Made by a program: the position numbers and the translations under genes. DNA of 64,000 bases, taken from NCBI GenBank assembly GCA_031549085.1, contig JAVBQL010000008.1, forward strand, positions 1 to 64,000, read 5' to 3'. Below the pieces are notes generated by a model. The model saw only the letters and a list, made by a program, of their open reading frames with translations, had not been told where the DNA came from and ran no database searches. Of this stretch, positions 9,417 to 16,883 are shown piece after piece. The first letter of the stretch is position 1; each line of letters starts with the position of its first letter. The DNA comes from JAVBQL01 sp031549085. GTDB taxonomy: Bacteria; Spirochaetota; GWE2-31-10; MWDO01.

Positions 9417-10460
9417 ATGAAAAAATCTATCATTATTCTATTTTCTATTTTTCTACTTCAATATATCTATCCCACAGAAAATCTTAAAGATCAATATGAT
9501 GAGATTGATGGCTCCATTGGAAATGAGCTAGCCGCTGTAAGAAAGGGTAAAAAGTGGGGAATTGTTGACAAAAATGGAAAACAACTAACTCCATTTAAAT
9601 ATAGTAATATAGAAAAATTTGATGATAATTTTGTGCTAGTAAATATAAATACTTTTAAAAATCCATATGATGAAAATTATTATAAAGGAATGTGGATAGG
9701 AAAATATGGATTAGTAGATAAAAGCGGAAGAGAGATCACCCCTATAAAATATAGTATCATTTCAGAATTTAAAAATGGATTGGCTGCTGTAAATATTGGT
9801 TTAAGAAGACAATATTTTGCTACCCATGTAGAAAAATATATGGGCACAGAGGGAGGAACATGGGGATTCATAGATGAGAGGGGAAAGGAGGTTATTCCAC
9901 TTATATATGATGATACTGAGGGATTTGAAGATGAACTCGCACCAGTTCTATATAAAAATAAGATAGGTTTTATAGATAAAAGTGGAAAAGAAATTATACC
10001 TTGCATTTATGACCCATCATGGAAATATAGCTATCATAGATTTTCAGAGGGAGCAGTAAAACTTGAGCTCAATGGCAAGTGGGGATTTGTTGATAGAGAG
10101 GGCAAAAATATTGTGCCCTTTGTCTACGATTATGTAGCTAGCTTCAGTGAAGGAGTGGCTTCTGTTGAACTAGATGGAAAGCTGGGCTTTGTTGATAAAA
10201 AGGGAGAGGTAGTCATTCCTATTATTTATGGTACTACATATATGACCTATTTTGATGAGGGATTGGCAGCAGTAGAACTGGATGGAAAGATAGGATTTAT
10301 AGATAAAAATGGAGATACTGCTATCCCCTTCATTTATGATGTAATACGTGATAAATACCAAAAAGTCAACTACTTCTTCCATGATGGAAAAGTAAGAGTT
10401 GTACTTAATGGAGAGTGGGGATACATAGATAAAAAGGGTAACTTTACTCCAAAATTCTAA
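9417..10460 (+). CDS. Exported WG-repeat protein 3
   Basis: Third tandem paralogue, 13 bp after the second, with signal peptide MKKSIIILFSIFLLQYIYP and about eight WG repeats ending GEWGYIDKKGNFTPKF. It is shorter than its siblings because repeats in the centre and near the C-terminus are missing. Ribosome site AAAGGATATACCA. The 13-bp spacing and shared signals indicate one polycistronic message starting at or before the SPOR gene. No clear terminator follows; the promoter of folD begins about 40 bp downstream. Confidence 0.8.
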   Translation: MKKSIIILFSIFLLQYIYPTENLKDQYDEIDGSIGNELAAVRKGKKWGIVDKNGKQLTPFKYSNIEKFDDNFVLVNINTFKNPYDENYYKGMWIGKYGLVDKSGREITPIKYSIISEFKNGLAAVNIGLRRQYFATHVEKYMGTEGGTWGFIDERGKEVIPLIYDDTEGFEDELAPVLYKNKIGFIDKSGKEIIPCIYDPSWKYSYHRFSEGAVKLELNGKWGFVDREGKNIVPFVYDYVASFSEGVASVELDGKLGFVDKKGEVVIPIIYGTTYMTYFDEGLAAVELDGKIGFIDKNGDTAIPFIYDVIRDKYQKVNYFFHDGKVRVVLNGEWGYIDKKGNFTPKF

Positions 10461-10501
10461 AATATAATAAATATAACTAGCCTTCCCTACCCCTAATAAA
10501 A

Positions 10502-10530
10502 TTGACAAAAAACACTATTTTTGATACTAA
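10502..10530 (+). promoter_or_regulatory. Promoter of folD (leaderless arrangement)
   Basis: TTGACA at 10502-10507, a 17-bp spacer, and an extended −10 TGaTACTAA (hexamer 10525-10530). A start 6-7 bases downstream falls on the ATG at 10536. No Shine-Dalgarno sequence lies before that ATG, so the mRNA would be leaderless. Confidence 0.55.
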
Positions 10531-10535
10531 CTCAT

Positions 10536-11426
10536 ATGGACACAATATTTCTAAAACTAAATAATCTTGCTGACACAATCTCATCAGAGATAAAAAAAAT
10601 AGTAAAAGATAACAAAATATATCTCTCAGTTACTGTTATTCTATTTGGCTACTCTGACGACAGCTATAGCTATGTCAATGGAATGAAAAAGAGAGCAAGT
10701 AATCTCGGAATTGAGCTTGATATAGTCTCTCTTGATGATAATGTCTCTGAAGAGGAGCTTATAAAAAATATCGAGAGAGTAAACAGAAATGAAAACACAT
10801 ATGGACTAATACTCCAAAACCCTATACCAAAGCATATAAACCTAAATAAATTAAAAGATCTCATTGACTATAAAAAAGATATTGATGGAATAACAAGCTA
10901 CAATCAAGGCAGGCTCTTTAATAAAACCCCATTTATGATTCCTGCCACCGCTTGGGCTGTTGATATCTCTCTATTATTCATATCACAATCATTTGATACC
11001 CCCCTACCCGGCCTAAACGCAACAATAGTTGGACGCTCAGTGACTGTTGGCCTCCCAACATTTCATCTTCTGTTAAAGCGAGATATTACTCCAACAATTG
11101 TACATACAAAGACAGAAAATATAAAAAATATCACATCAAAAGCTGATATTGTTGTTGCCTGCTGCGGTATTCCAAAATATATTGATGACACTTTTATAAG
11201 AGAGGGCTCTATAGTTATTGATGTTGGTATTCACTATCTTGATAACAAGGTTGTAGGAGATGCTAACAATGATAATATAACAAAAGCCTCAATTGTAACC
11301 GCTGTACCTGGCGGCATTGGTTCAATTACCAATCTACTCATATTTGCAAATGCAATAAAATCATTTTTTTCAATAAATAAAAATATTGAATATATATTTC
11401 AATTTGAAAAGAAGCAACTTTTTTAA
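10536..11426 (+). CDS. folD: Methylenetetrahydrofolate dehydrogenase/cyclohydrolase
   Basis: Bifunctional FolD interconverts 5,10-methylene-THF, 5,10-methenyl-THF and 10-formyl-THF in the cytosol. Visible family motifs are YVNGMKKRASNLGI (substrate site with the catalytic Lys), QNPIPKH, KDIDGI, VGRSVTVGLP (the Rossmann dinucleotide region) and PGGIGSIT in place of the usual PGGVGPMT. I place the start at the ATG (296 residues) rather than the in-frame TTG 15 bases upstream. The promoter predicts transcription from this ATG and neither start has a ribosome site. It stands alone between the WG cluster and glgB. Confidence 0.9.
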   Translation: MDTIFLKLNNLADTISSEIKKIVKDNKIYLSVTVILFGYSDDSYSYVNGMKKRASNLGIELDIVSLDDNVSEEELIKNIERVNRNENTYGLILQNPIPKHINLNKLKDLIDYKKDIDGITSYNQGRLFNKTPFMIPATAWAVDISLLFISQSFDTPLPGLNATIVGRSVTVGLPTFHLLLKRDITPTIVHTKTENIKNITSKADIVVACCGIPKYIDDTFIREGSIVIDVGIHYLDNKVVGDANNDNITKASIVTAVPGGIGSITNLLIFANAIKSFFSINKNIEYIFQFEKKQLF

Positions 11427-11452
11427 CTTTTAACAATTATTCACAATTTCTA

Positions 11453-11481
11453 TTGTTTATTTCCAAGAAAAGATTTATAAT
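11453..11481 (+). promoter_or_regulatory. Promoter of glgB
   Basis: TTGTTT (11453-11458), 17-bp spacer, perfect TATAAT (11476-11481). The transcript would begin about 25 bases before the TAGGAGTG ribosome site of glgB. Confidence 0.55.
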
Positions 11482-11513
11482 TTTATCATAAAATCTTTTT
11501 TAGGAGTGTAAGC

Positions 11514-13763
11514 ATGATTACTACCATATATCCTTCTGATATCATTGGAATTGTTAATTCCAATCATAGAGCACCTCAGTATATACTGGGTCAACATCAG
11601 GTAGAAGTTAGAGATCAAAAAGGTAAAAAAGTTACAGTAATGTCGATAAGAGCTTTCGTTCCAGATGCGAAACAGATGTTTGTAGTTACAGATGGTCCAG
11701 ATTCAAAAACTTATGAGATGGACAAGGTACATGGTGATGGTCTTTATGAAGCAATAATATGGGATAAAAAAGAGAAATTTAAGTATAAATTAAAATGTAT
11801 TGGTTTCCATGGTCAAGACTGGGAGATGAGAGATCCATATGAGGAGTGGGTTGAGGGGGTGACTCAATTTGATAGATACCTATTTAATAGATCTCAACAC
11901 TACAAGATTTATGAGAAGATGGGTGCTCATCTAATTAAAAAAGATGGAGAGAGCGGTGTATACTTCAGTATTTGGGCGCCTAACGCTCAAAGGGTTAGTG
12001 TAATTGGCGACTTCAATGGATGGGATGGAAGAAAAAATCCAATGTCACTTCTAGAAGATTCTGGTGTTTGGGTACTCTTTGTTCCGGGCTTAAAAGAGGG
12101 AACAATCTATAAATTTGAGATAAAGAGCAGCTCTGGTGAACTTTTAGAGAAGGCAGATCCATATGCAACATATGCTGAGGTTAGACCAAAGACAGCCTCT
12201 ATAGTTTACACGCTAGAGGATTATAAGTGGAATGATAGTGAGTGGCTTGATAATAGAGCAAAGATGATTCCGCAAAATTCACCTATAAGTATATATGAGG
12301 TACATTTAGGTTCATGGATGCGTATCCCTGAAGAGGGCAATAGATTTCTATCATATAGAGAATTTGCAGATAAGCTAATTCCATATGCAAAAGATATGGG
12401 ATATACTCACATTGAGCTTCTACCTATACAAGAGCACCCATTTGATGGCTCTTGGGGATATCAAGTTACAGGCTATTTTGCTCCAACAAGCAGATTTGGA
12501 AAGCCAGATGACCTACAATATTTTATAGATAAGTGTCACACCAATGGTTTGGGTGTTATTTTGGATTGGGTTCCGGGGCACTTTCCTAAAGATAAACATG
12601 GACTTATCAATTTTGATGGTACTGCTCTATATGAGCATGCAGACCCTAGAAAGGGTGAGCATATGGATTGGGGAACAAAGATATTTAACTATGGACGTAT
12701 GGAAGTTAAAAACTTCTTGATTTCAAATGCTCTCTACTGGATAGATAAGTTCCATTTTGATGGCTTGCGTGTTGATGCCGTTGCCTCTATGCTATATTTG
12801 GACTACAGCCGTAAAGAGGGTGAGTGGGTTGCAAACCAATATGGTGGCAGAGAAAACTTGGAGGCTATTGAGTTCTTTAAACACTTAAACTCTATAATTT
12901 ATCAATATTTCCCTGGTGTGCTAATGATTGCTGAGGAGTCTACATCATTTGCTGGTGTAAGTAAACCAGCCTATGCTAATGGGCTTGGTTTTGGTTTCAA
13001 ATGGAATATGGGCTGGATGCATGATACATTGGAGTATATGCAAAAAGATCCAATACATAGAAAATATCATCATGGTGAATTAACCTTCAGCTTTATATAT
13101 GCATGGTCAGAAAACTTTATATTGCCTTTCTCTCATGATGAGGTTGTTCATGGAAAGGGCTCTATGATTGCAAAGATGCCTGGTGATTATTGGCAAAAGT
13201 TTGCAAACCTTAGATGTTTATATACATATATGTGGGGACATCCAGGCAAAAAATTACTATTTATGGGTCAAGATTTTGGACAATTTGATGAGTGGAGTGC
13301 TGAAAAGAGTCTTGATTGGCATCTATTAGGATGGGAATTCCATAAGGGACTGCAAGAATGTGTTAAAGATTTGAATAGAATATACAAGAGTGAGAAGTCA
13401 TTGTATGAAAAAGATTCTACAAGTGATGGATTTGTTGGTATAAATATGGGAGACTCTGAAAACAGTGTAGTCTCATTTATTAGACGTTCAAATGATCCTT
13501 TTGACTTCCTAATATTTGTAATTAACTTTACTCCAGTGCCTAGATTTAACTATAGAATTGGTGTACCTGAAAACTGTTTCTATGAAGAGATATTTAACAG
13601 TGATGCTGGCAAATATTCAGGTTCAAACTGCGGTAACTATGGTGGACTCAATGCAAATACTAACATTCAAGCTTTTGGAATGCCTCACTCATTGGATGTT
13701 ATTGTCCCTCCATTAGGTGGTGTTATATTAAAACCAAAAATGGATAAAAAATCTAAGAAATAA
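11514..13763 (+). CDS. glgB: 1,4-alpha-glucan branching enzyme
   Basis: GH13 branching enzyme that introduces alpha-1,6 branches into glycogen. N-terminal CBM48-type beta-sandwich modules occupy about residues 1-240 (a second one around VYFSIWAPNAQRVSVIGDFN). The (beta/alpha)8 domain carries DGLRVDAV at about 420 (nucleophile Asp), AEES at about 473 (acid/base Glu) and FSHDEVVHG at about 541 (third acid). Length 749 is typical of bacterial GlgB with an extra N-terminal module. It has its own promoter, an AGGAG site and a strong terminator, so it is monocistronic here. No other glycogen gene is in the window. Confidence 0.95.
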   Translation: MITTIYPSDIIGIVNSNHRAPQYILGQHQVEVRDQKGKKVTVMSIRAFVPDAKQMFVVTDGPDSKTYEMDKVHGDGLYEAIIWDKKEKFKYKLKCIGFHGQDWEMRDPYEEWVEGVTQFDRYLFNRSQHYKIYEKMGAHLIKKDGESGVYFSIWAPNAQRVSVIGDFNGWDGRKNPMSLLEDSGVWVLFVPGLKEGTIYKFEIKSSSGELLEKADPYATYAEVRPKTASIVYTLEDYKWNDSEWLDNRAKMIPQNSPISIYEVHLGSWMRIPEEGNRFLSYREFADKLIPYAKDMGYTHIELLPIQEHPFDGSWGYQVTGYFAPTSRFGKPDDLQYFIDKCHTNGLGVILDWVPGHFPKDKHGLINFDGTALYEHADPRKGEHMDWGTKIFNYGRMEVKNFLISNALYWIDKFHFDGLRVDAVASMLYLDYSRKEGEWVANQYGGRENLEAIEFFKHLNSIIYQYFPGVLMIAEESTSFAGVSKPAYANGLGFGFKWNMGWMHDTLEYMQKDPIHRKYHHGELTFSFIYAWSENFILPFSHDEVVHGKGSMIAKMPGDYWQKFANLRCLYTYMWGHPGKKLLFMGQDFGQFDEWSAEKSLDWHLLGWEFHKGLQECVKDLNRIYKSEKSLYEKDSTSDGFVGINMGDSENSVVSFIRRSNDPFDFLIFVINFTPVPRFNYRIGVPENCFYEEIFNSDAGKYSGSNCGNYGGLNANTNIQAFGMPHSLDVIVPPLGGVILKPKMDKKSKK

Positions 13764-13787
13764 AAAAAGAGAGACTATTCAATATTA

Positions 13788-13822
13788 AATAGACCCTACT
13801 CAATGTAGGGTCTATTCTTTTT
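13788..13822 (+). terminator. Intrinsic terminator after glgB
   Basis: A perfect 12-bp stem (AATAGACCCTAC / GTAGGGTCTATT) with a 5-base loop, followed by CTTTTT, 25 bases after the glgB stop. Confidence 0.9.
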
Positions 13823-14118
13823 ATAAATATTCAATAACTAAAAAATATAGAAAATTAAATACAATTTATTAAGCTCATCTATTATAAACAAAAACAATTA
13901 ATATATAACGTTTTATTTATAAACTAATAGAGGACTAAATTCAAAATTAATATTAAAAATTCTATTTTTTTAAAAATAAAGTTTTTTATATAATAAAATA
14001 TGTTTATTAATAATAATTTAAAGTAAATATATGAAAAAAGTCTAAAATATTGAATAAAAGTTTGCTAAAATGCTCATTATAAACATAAGACATAAGTAAA
14101 AATAGGGATTATTTCACT
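13823..14118. other. AT-rich intergenic stretch
   Basis: Together with the palindrome that follows it, this gap separates glgB from the XRE regulator. I see only very AT-rich sequence, no ORF with a ribosome site and no recognisable RNA. A small RNA ending at the palindrome at 14119 is possible, but no convincing promoter is visible. Confidence 0.4.
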
Positions 14119-14163
14119 AAACAAAATATTATTGATTATAATCAATAATATTTTGTTTTTTTT
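14119..14163 (+). repeat. 40-bp perfect palindrome with following T-run
   Basis: Bases 14119-14158 read identically on both strands (centre TATA at 14137-14140). As RNA they give an 18-bp stem with a UAUA loop followed by U's. This could be an AT-only terminator or a symmetric operator for the XRE regulator starting at 14221. Confidence 0.75.
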
Positions 14164-14220
14164 ATACTTTATTATATTACATTATTATCAATTATTTGTT
14201 ATTATTTCTACGAGTCACTT

Positions 14221-14553
14221 ATGAAAACATTAACGAATTTTGGAAACAAAGTAAGATTTCTAAGAAACAAAAATGGTATCACACAAGAAAAATTGTCGGA
14301 AATGACAGATCTTGATATATCCTTTATATCAATGATCGAGCATGGCAAGAAAAACATAACTATTAACACAATAGAAAAAATTGCTCGTGCTTTTAACTTA
14401 AACATCATAGATTTATTATCATTTGATGATAAGATCATAAGTTTTAGTTATCCGACAAGATCTGAGATTATTAGAGCCATAAACGAAAAATTAGAGACTT
14501 ACGACTATGAAACATTATTTTCTCTATACTCATTCTTAACAAAGGATAAATAG
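14221..14553 (+). CDS. XRE-family transcriptional regulator
   Basis: Small DNA-binding protein of 110 residues. The N-terminal half is a Cro/C1-type helix-turn-helix: KVRFLRNKNGITQEKLSEM, then ISFISMIEHGKKNITINTIE and IARAFNLNIIDLL. The spacing and the ISxIERGKRN-like recognition helix resemble controller proteins of restriction systems. However, no restriction or methylase gene is adjacent. The C-terminal tail (about 80-110) could dimerise. The upstream 40-bp palindrome is a candidate autoregulatory operator. The start ATG has only a weak site (ACGAGT). It is convergent with the M15 peptidase gene. Confidence 0.85.
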   Translation: MKTLTNFGNKVRFLRNKNGITQEKLSEMTDLDISFISMIEHGKKNITINTIEKIARAFNLNIIDLLSFDDKIISFSYPTRSEIIRAINEKLETYDYETLFSLYSFLTKDK

Positions 14554-14922
14554 TACTTTTTCTCTTTTGCTTTAAACTTTTAAAGGGAATTGTATTTTTT
14601 TACTTTATAAAGTATTGTTAGATTGAAAGTAAAACTATTAGTTCTTTAGTATACTACTGATCTAGTATATCAAAGCCCTAAAAGAATCCTATTTTTCAAG
14701 CTAATCACTGCTTTAGTGTTTTGTATTTGTATATTGAAGGTAATCAAAAAATAACAATCTTACTCAAAAACTAACTGAGTATAGTAAGATGTTTGTATTA
14801 TTTAAAAAAAATAGAAATAATACAAATAAGGGGAGAGAGCTAACCTCTTAATCCCATAAATCTTTCTACACATTGGTCTCTTTTTTTATCTATAGTAAAC
14901 TTAATATTCTAAAAAAATCAAC
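14554..14922. other. Convergent intergenic region with overlapping hairpins
   Basis: No ORF is evident. It contains a hairpin with arms at 14753-14764 and 14783-14793. A second, perfect 12-bp hairpin has arms at 14792-14803 (TTTGTATTATTT) and 14815-14826; its first arm overlaps the end of the first hairpin, so the two are mutually exclusive. A small ATACTA/TAGTAT inverted repeat lies further left. The location between converging genes suits bidirectional transcript ends, but no classic U-tract follows. Confidence 0.5.
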
Positions 14923-15858
14923 TTAAAAATAGAACCTATTATTTGTTAGGTCTGGGCGATATTCAAAGTGCATAATATCAAATCTTTTCCATTTTCCGCC
15001 CCAAGAGAAACCATATTTTTCAAATATTGATACAACTTCACTTGGTATTTGATATCTATCCTCATCTTTAACACTCCACCACTCTTTAAAAAATATCCTA
15101 CTCCATAACCAATAAATTTGCTTCTTATTATTTTTTGGAATAAAATCAACTGCTATGCCAAAACTGTGAATAGAGGTTCTATCAGTTCTATCAATTTTTC
15201 TATTCATATAGGTAAAAATAACCTTTATCGATTTTATCCACTCTTTTACCTTATCATCTGTTTTTGAGATATATTCTATTTCATCTATAGCCTTTTTTAA
15301 ATTTTCGCTGGCCCCATTTTTTGAGTTAAATGGTAAAACTCTACCAAATATATTAACATCTACCAAATTATCTTTTATCTCTTTAGGATTCTTACCATAA
15401 ATCAAATGAAAAAATTGACTCTCTTTATCGTGTTGATAAAAGAATTTTGAAAATCTTAATTGATTGAGATTCTTATTGCTTTTTGGGTAAAAATAGAGAC
15501 TGGGTGTAAAATCTCTATTTTCAATATATTTTTTTGAAGAAGAGAAATAAAACTTATTATTCTCATCAAAGTAGAAGATAATATCATAATCTTTCTCAAA
15601 ATAGACAAACTCAATTTTAGGAAGAAAATCTTTATAGGCATAATAAAATGAATCTAATTCTGATAAGTATTTGACTTTCTCTATTCTATTTTCAAAAATA
15701 TCATTTGGAAAAAAAGATGACGCAACATTTGAGATAGGATATATACCATTATATACTAGATCAAAACTACTTGGAGAGATGAAGTAGCTCTCACTATCCT
15801 CTTTTGAAAATAGAGGAAGGGAAATTAATGCCAAAAAACATATATATATTTTTTTCAT
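14923..15858 (-). CDS. Exported M15-family peptidoglycan peptidase
   Basis: A signal peptide (MKKIYICFLALISLPLFS) precedes about 170 residues of unassigned sequence and a C-terminal M15 peptidase (VanY/phage endolysin type). Zinc-site motifs are visible: SIHSFGIAVDF (SxHxxGxAxD) and WGGKWKRFDIMHFEYRP (the final His ligand, with GFSWGG before it). Such enzymes cleave D-Ala-D-Ala or L-Ala-D-Glu bonds of peptidoglycan in the periplasm. 311 residues. It is downstream of the ferredoxin gene on the same strand with about 60 bp between them, probably independent in function. Confidence 0.8.
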   Translation of the reverse strand: MKKIYICFLALISLPLFSKEDSESYFISPSSFDLVYNGIYPISNVASSFFPNDIFENRIEKVKYLSELDSFYYAYKDFLPKIEFVYFEKDYDIIFYFDENNKFYFSSSKKYIENRDFTPSLYFYPKSNKNLNQLRFSKFFYQHDKESQFFHLIYGKNPKEIKDNLVDVNIFGRVLPFNSKNGASENLKKAIDEIEYISKTDDKVKEWIKSIKVIFTYMNRKIDRTDRTSIHSFGIAVDFIPKNNKKQIYWLWSRIFFKEWWSVKDEDRYQIPSEVVSIFEKYGFSWGGKWKRFDIMHFEYRPDLTNNRFYF

Positions 15859-15919
15859 AAAACAAAAATTCAGAGAGAGCTTACTCTCTCTGAAAACAAT
15901 AATTTTTTTAAATAAAAAA

Positions 15920-16087
15920 CTAAGCTGGGCTTATAGCATCAACTGGGCATACTTCAGCACAAGCACCACAATCAGTACAGGTTGCAGGATCTATCTTATA
16001 TGGATTTCCCTCACTTATTGCACTAACTGGGCACTCCCCAATGCAAGATCCACAAGCAATACAAACATCTGATATGGAATGAGCCAT
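15920..16087 (-). CDS. 2[4Fe-4S] ferredoxin
   Basis: 55-residue clostridial-type ferredoxin with two CxxCxxCxxxCP clusters (CIACGSCIGECP and CTDCGACAEVCP) linked by about 20 residues. It is a low-potential electron carrier in the cytosol. I start at MAHSIS because AGGAGG lies ideally before that ATG; an in-frame upstream extension of 14 residues has no support. The partner oxidoreductase is not in the window. Confidence 0.95.
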   Translation of the reverse strand: MAHSISDVCIACGSCIGECPVSAISEGNPYKIDPATCTDCGACAEVCPVDAISPA

Positions 16088-16172
16088 ACTATTCCTCCTA
16101 AATCTAAATATCCCTATATCATACAACACTTATAGGTTTAAAAGCAATGTTTTTTGCAAAAATATTTTAAAC

Positions 16173-16814
16173 TTATTTTATTAAAATTGTTACAACCGAT
16201 ATTGAAACGCTAAAAGCCGTAACTGTAGAGACAATGCCATGAGCCAAACCCATCCATTCAGCCCCTTTATACCTATTTGCGAAAAAAACAGCAGATAGTA
16301 TAACACTTGCTACCTCTAAAATAAAAAATCCCAATGAAACTCCTGCAGTAACAAGATGTTTCGTTCTAATTGGTAGCCCAGCCTTCATTTTAAGTCCCAA
16401 TTTTGTAAAGCCAAGAACAACTAAAGATGCATATGATGCAAGAGCCGCAGAGGCTAAAGCTATATGTGCAATCTGCAATCCCGGATATACTTCAGGAACT
16501 GGAAAACCTGTAAAATAGTTTACTAGAAGTGCAGCACCAACACCTACAGATGACCACATTGTAACATTTGTTAAGGTAGCTGATACACTATGAGCAATCT
16601 TTAAAGATTTATCAACTTCCAAAGCAAAGCTAATCTGTTCCTCATTATCTTTTTTTTCTTTTGACTCTGAATCATCTGTAACTAGATCTTCAACCTTCAA
16701 AGAGTTTCTATTTTCTTTCTTTTCTTCATCTTGATTCTCCAAAGAGTTCCCAAAACTTGCAAAAGTGAAAAAAATAAAAAATGCTACTATCAAGGATTTT
16801 TTTTCATTCATCAT
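16173..16814 (-). CDS. Four-helix membrane protein with a His in each helix region
   Basis: Unrecognised protein. An N-terminal hydrophobic signal/anchor (LIVAFFIFFTFASFG) is followed by a charged Glu/Lys-rich linker (about 25-60) and four predicted membrane helices. Each of these begins near a histidine: IAHSVSATL, QIAHIALASAA, TKHLVTAGVSL and LAHGIVSTVTAF. This spacing recalls di-haem cytochrome b561-like four-helix bundles, but no family signature is certain. The start is chosen at ATG 16814; an ATG directly after it and a TTG further upstream are alternatives, and none has a clear ribosome site. It lies between tkt and the ferredoxin. Confidence 0.65.
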   Translation of the reverse strand: MMNEKKSLIVAFFIFFTFASFGNSLENQDEEKKENRNSLKVEDLVTDDSESKEKKDNEEQISFALEVDKSLKIAHSVSATLTNVTMWSSVGVGAALLVNYFTGFPVPEVYPGLQIAHIALASAALASYASLVVLGFTKLGLKMKAGLPIRTKHLVTAGVSLGFFILEVASVILSAVFFANRYKGAEWMGLAHGIVSTVTAFSVSISVVTILIK

Positions 16815-16883
16815 ATATAGAAAACTTAATAACAAAAAATAAACTTTAGTTGAATAGACTAAAAAACTAAATTTAGTTAATAA

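Noticed and set aside
14221..14553. Controller protein of a restriction-modification system
   Set aside because: The HTH resembles C proteins, but no methylase or nuclease gene adjoins it; kept as a generic XRE regulator.
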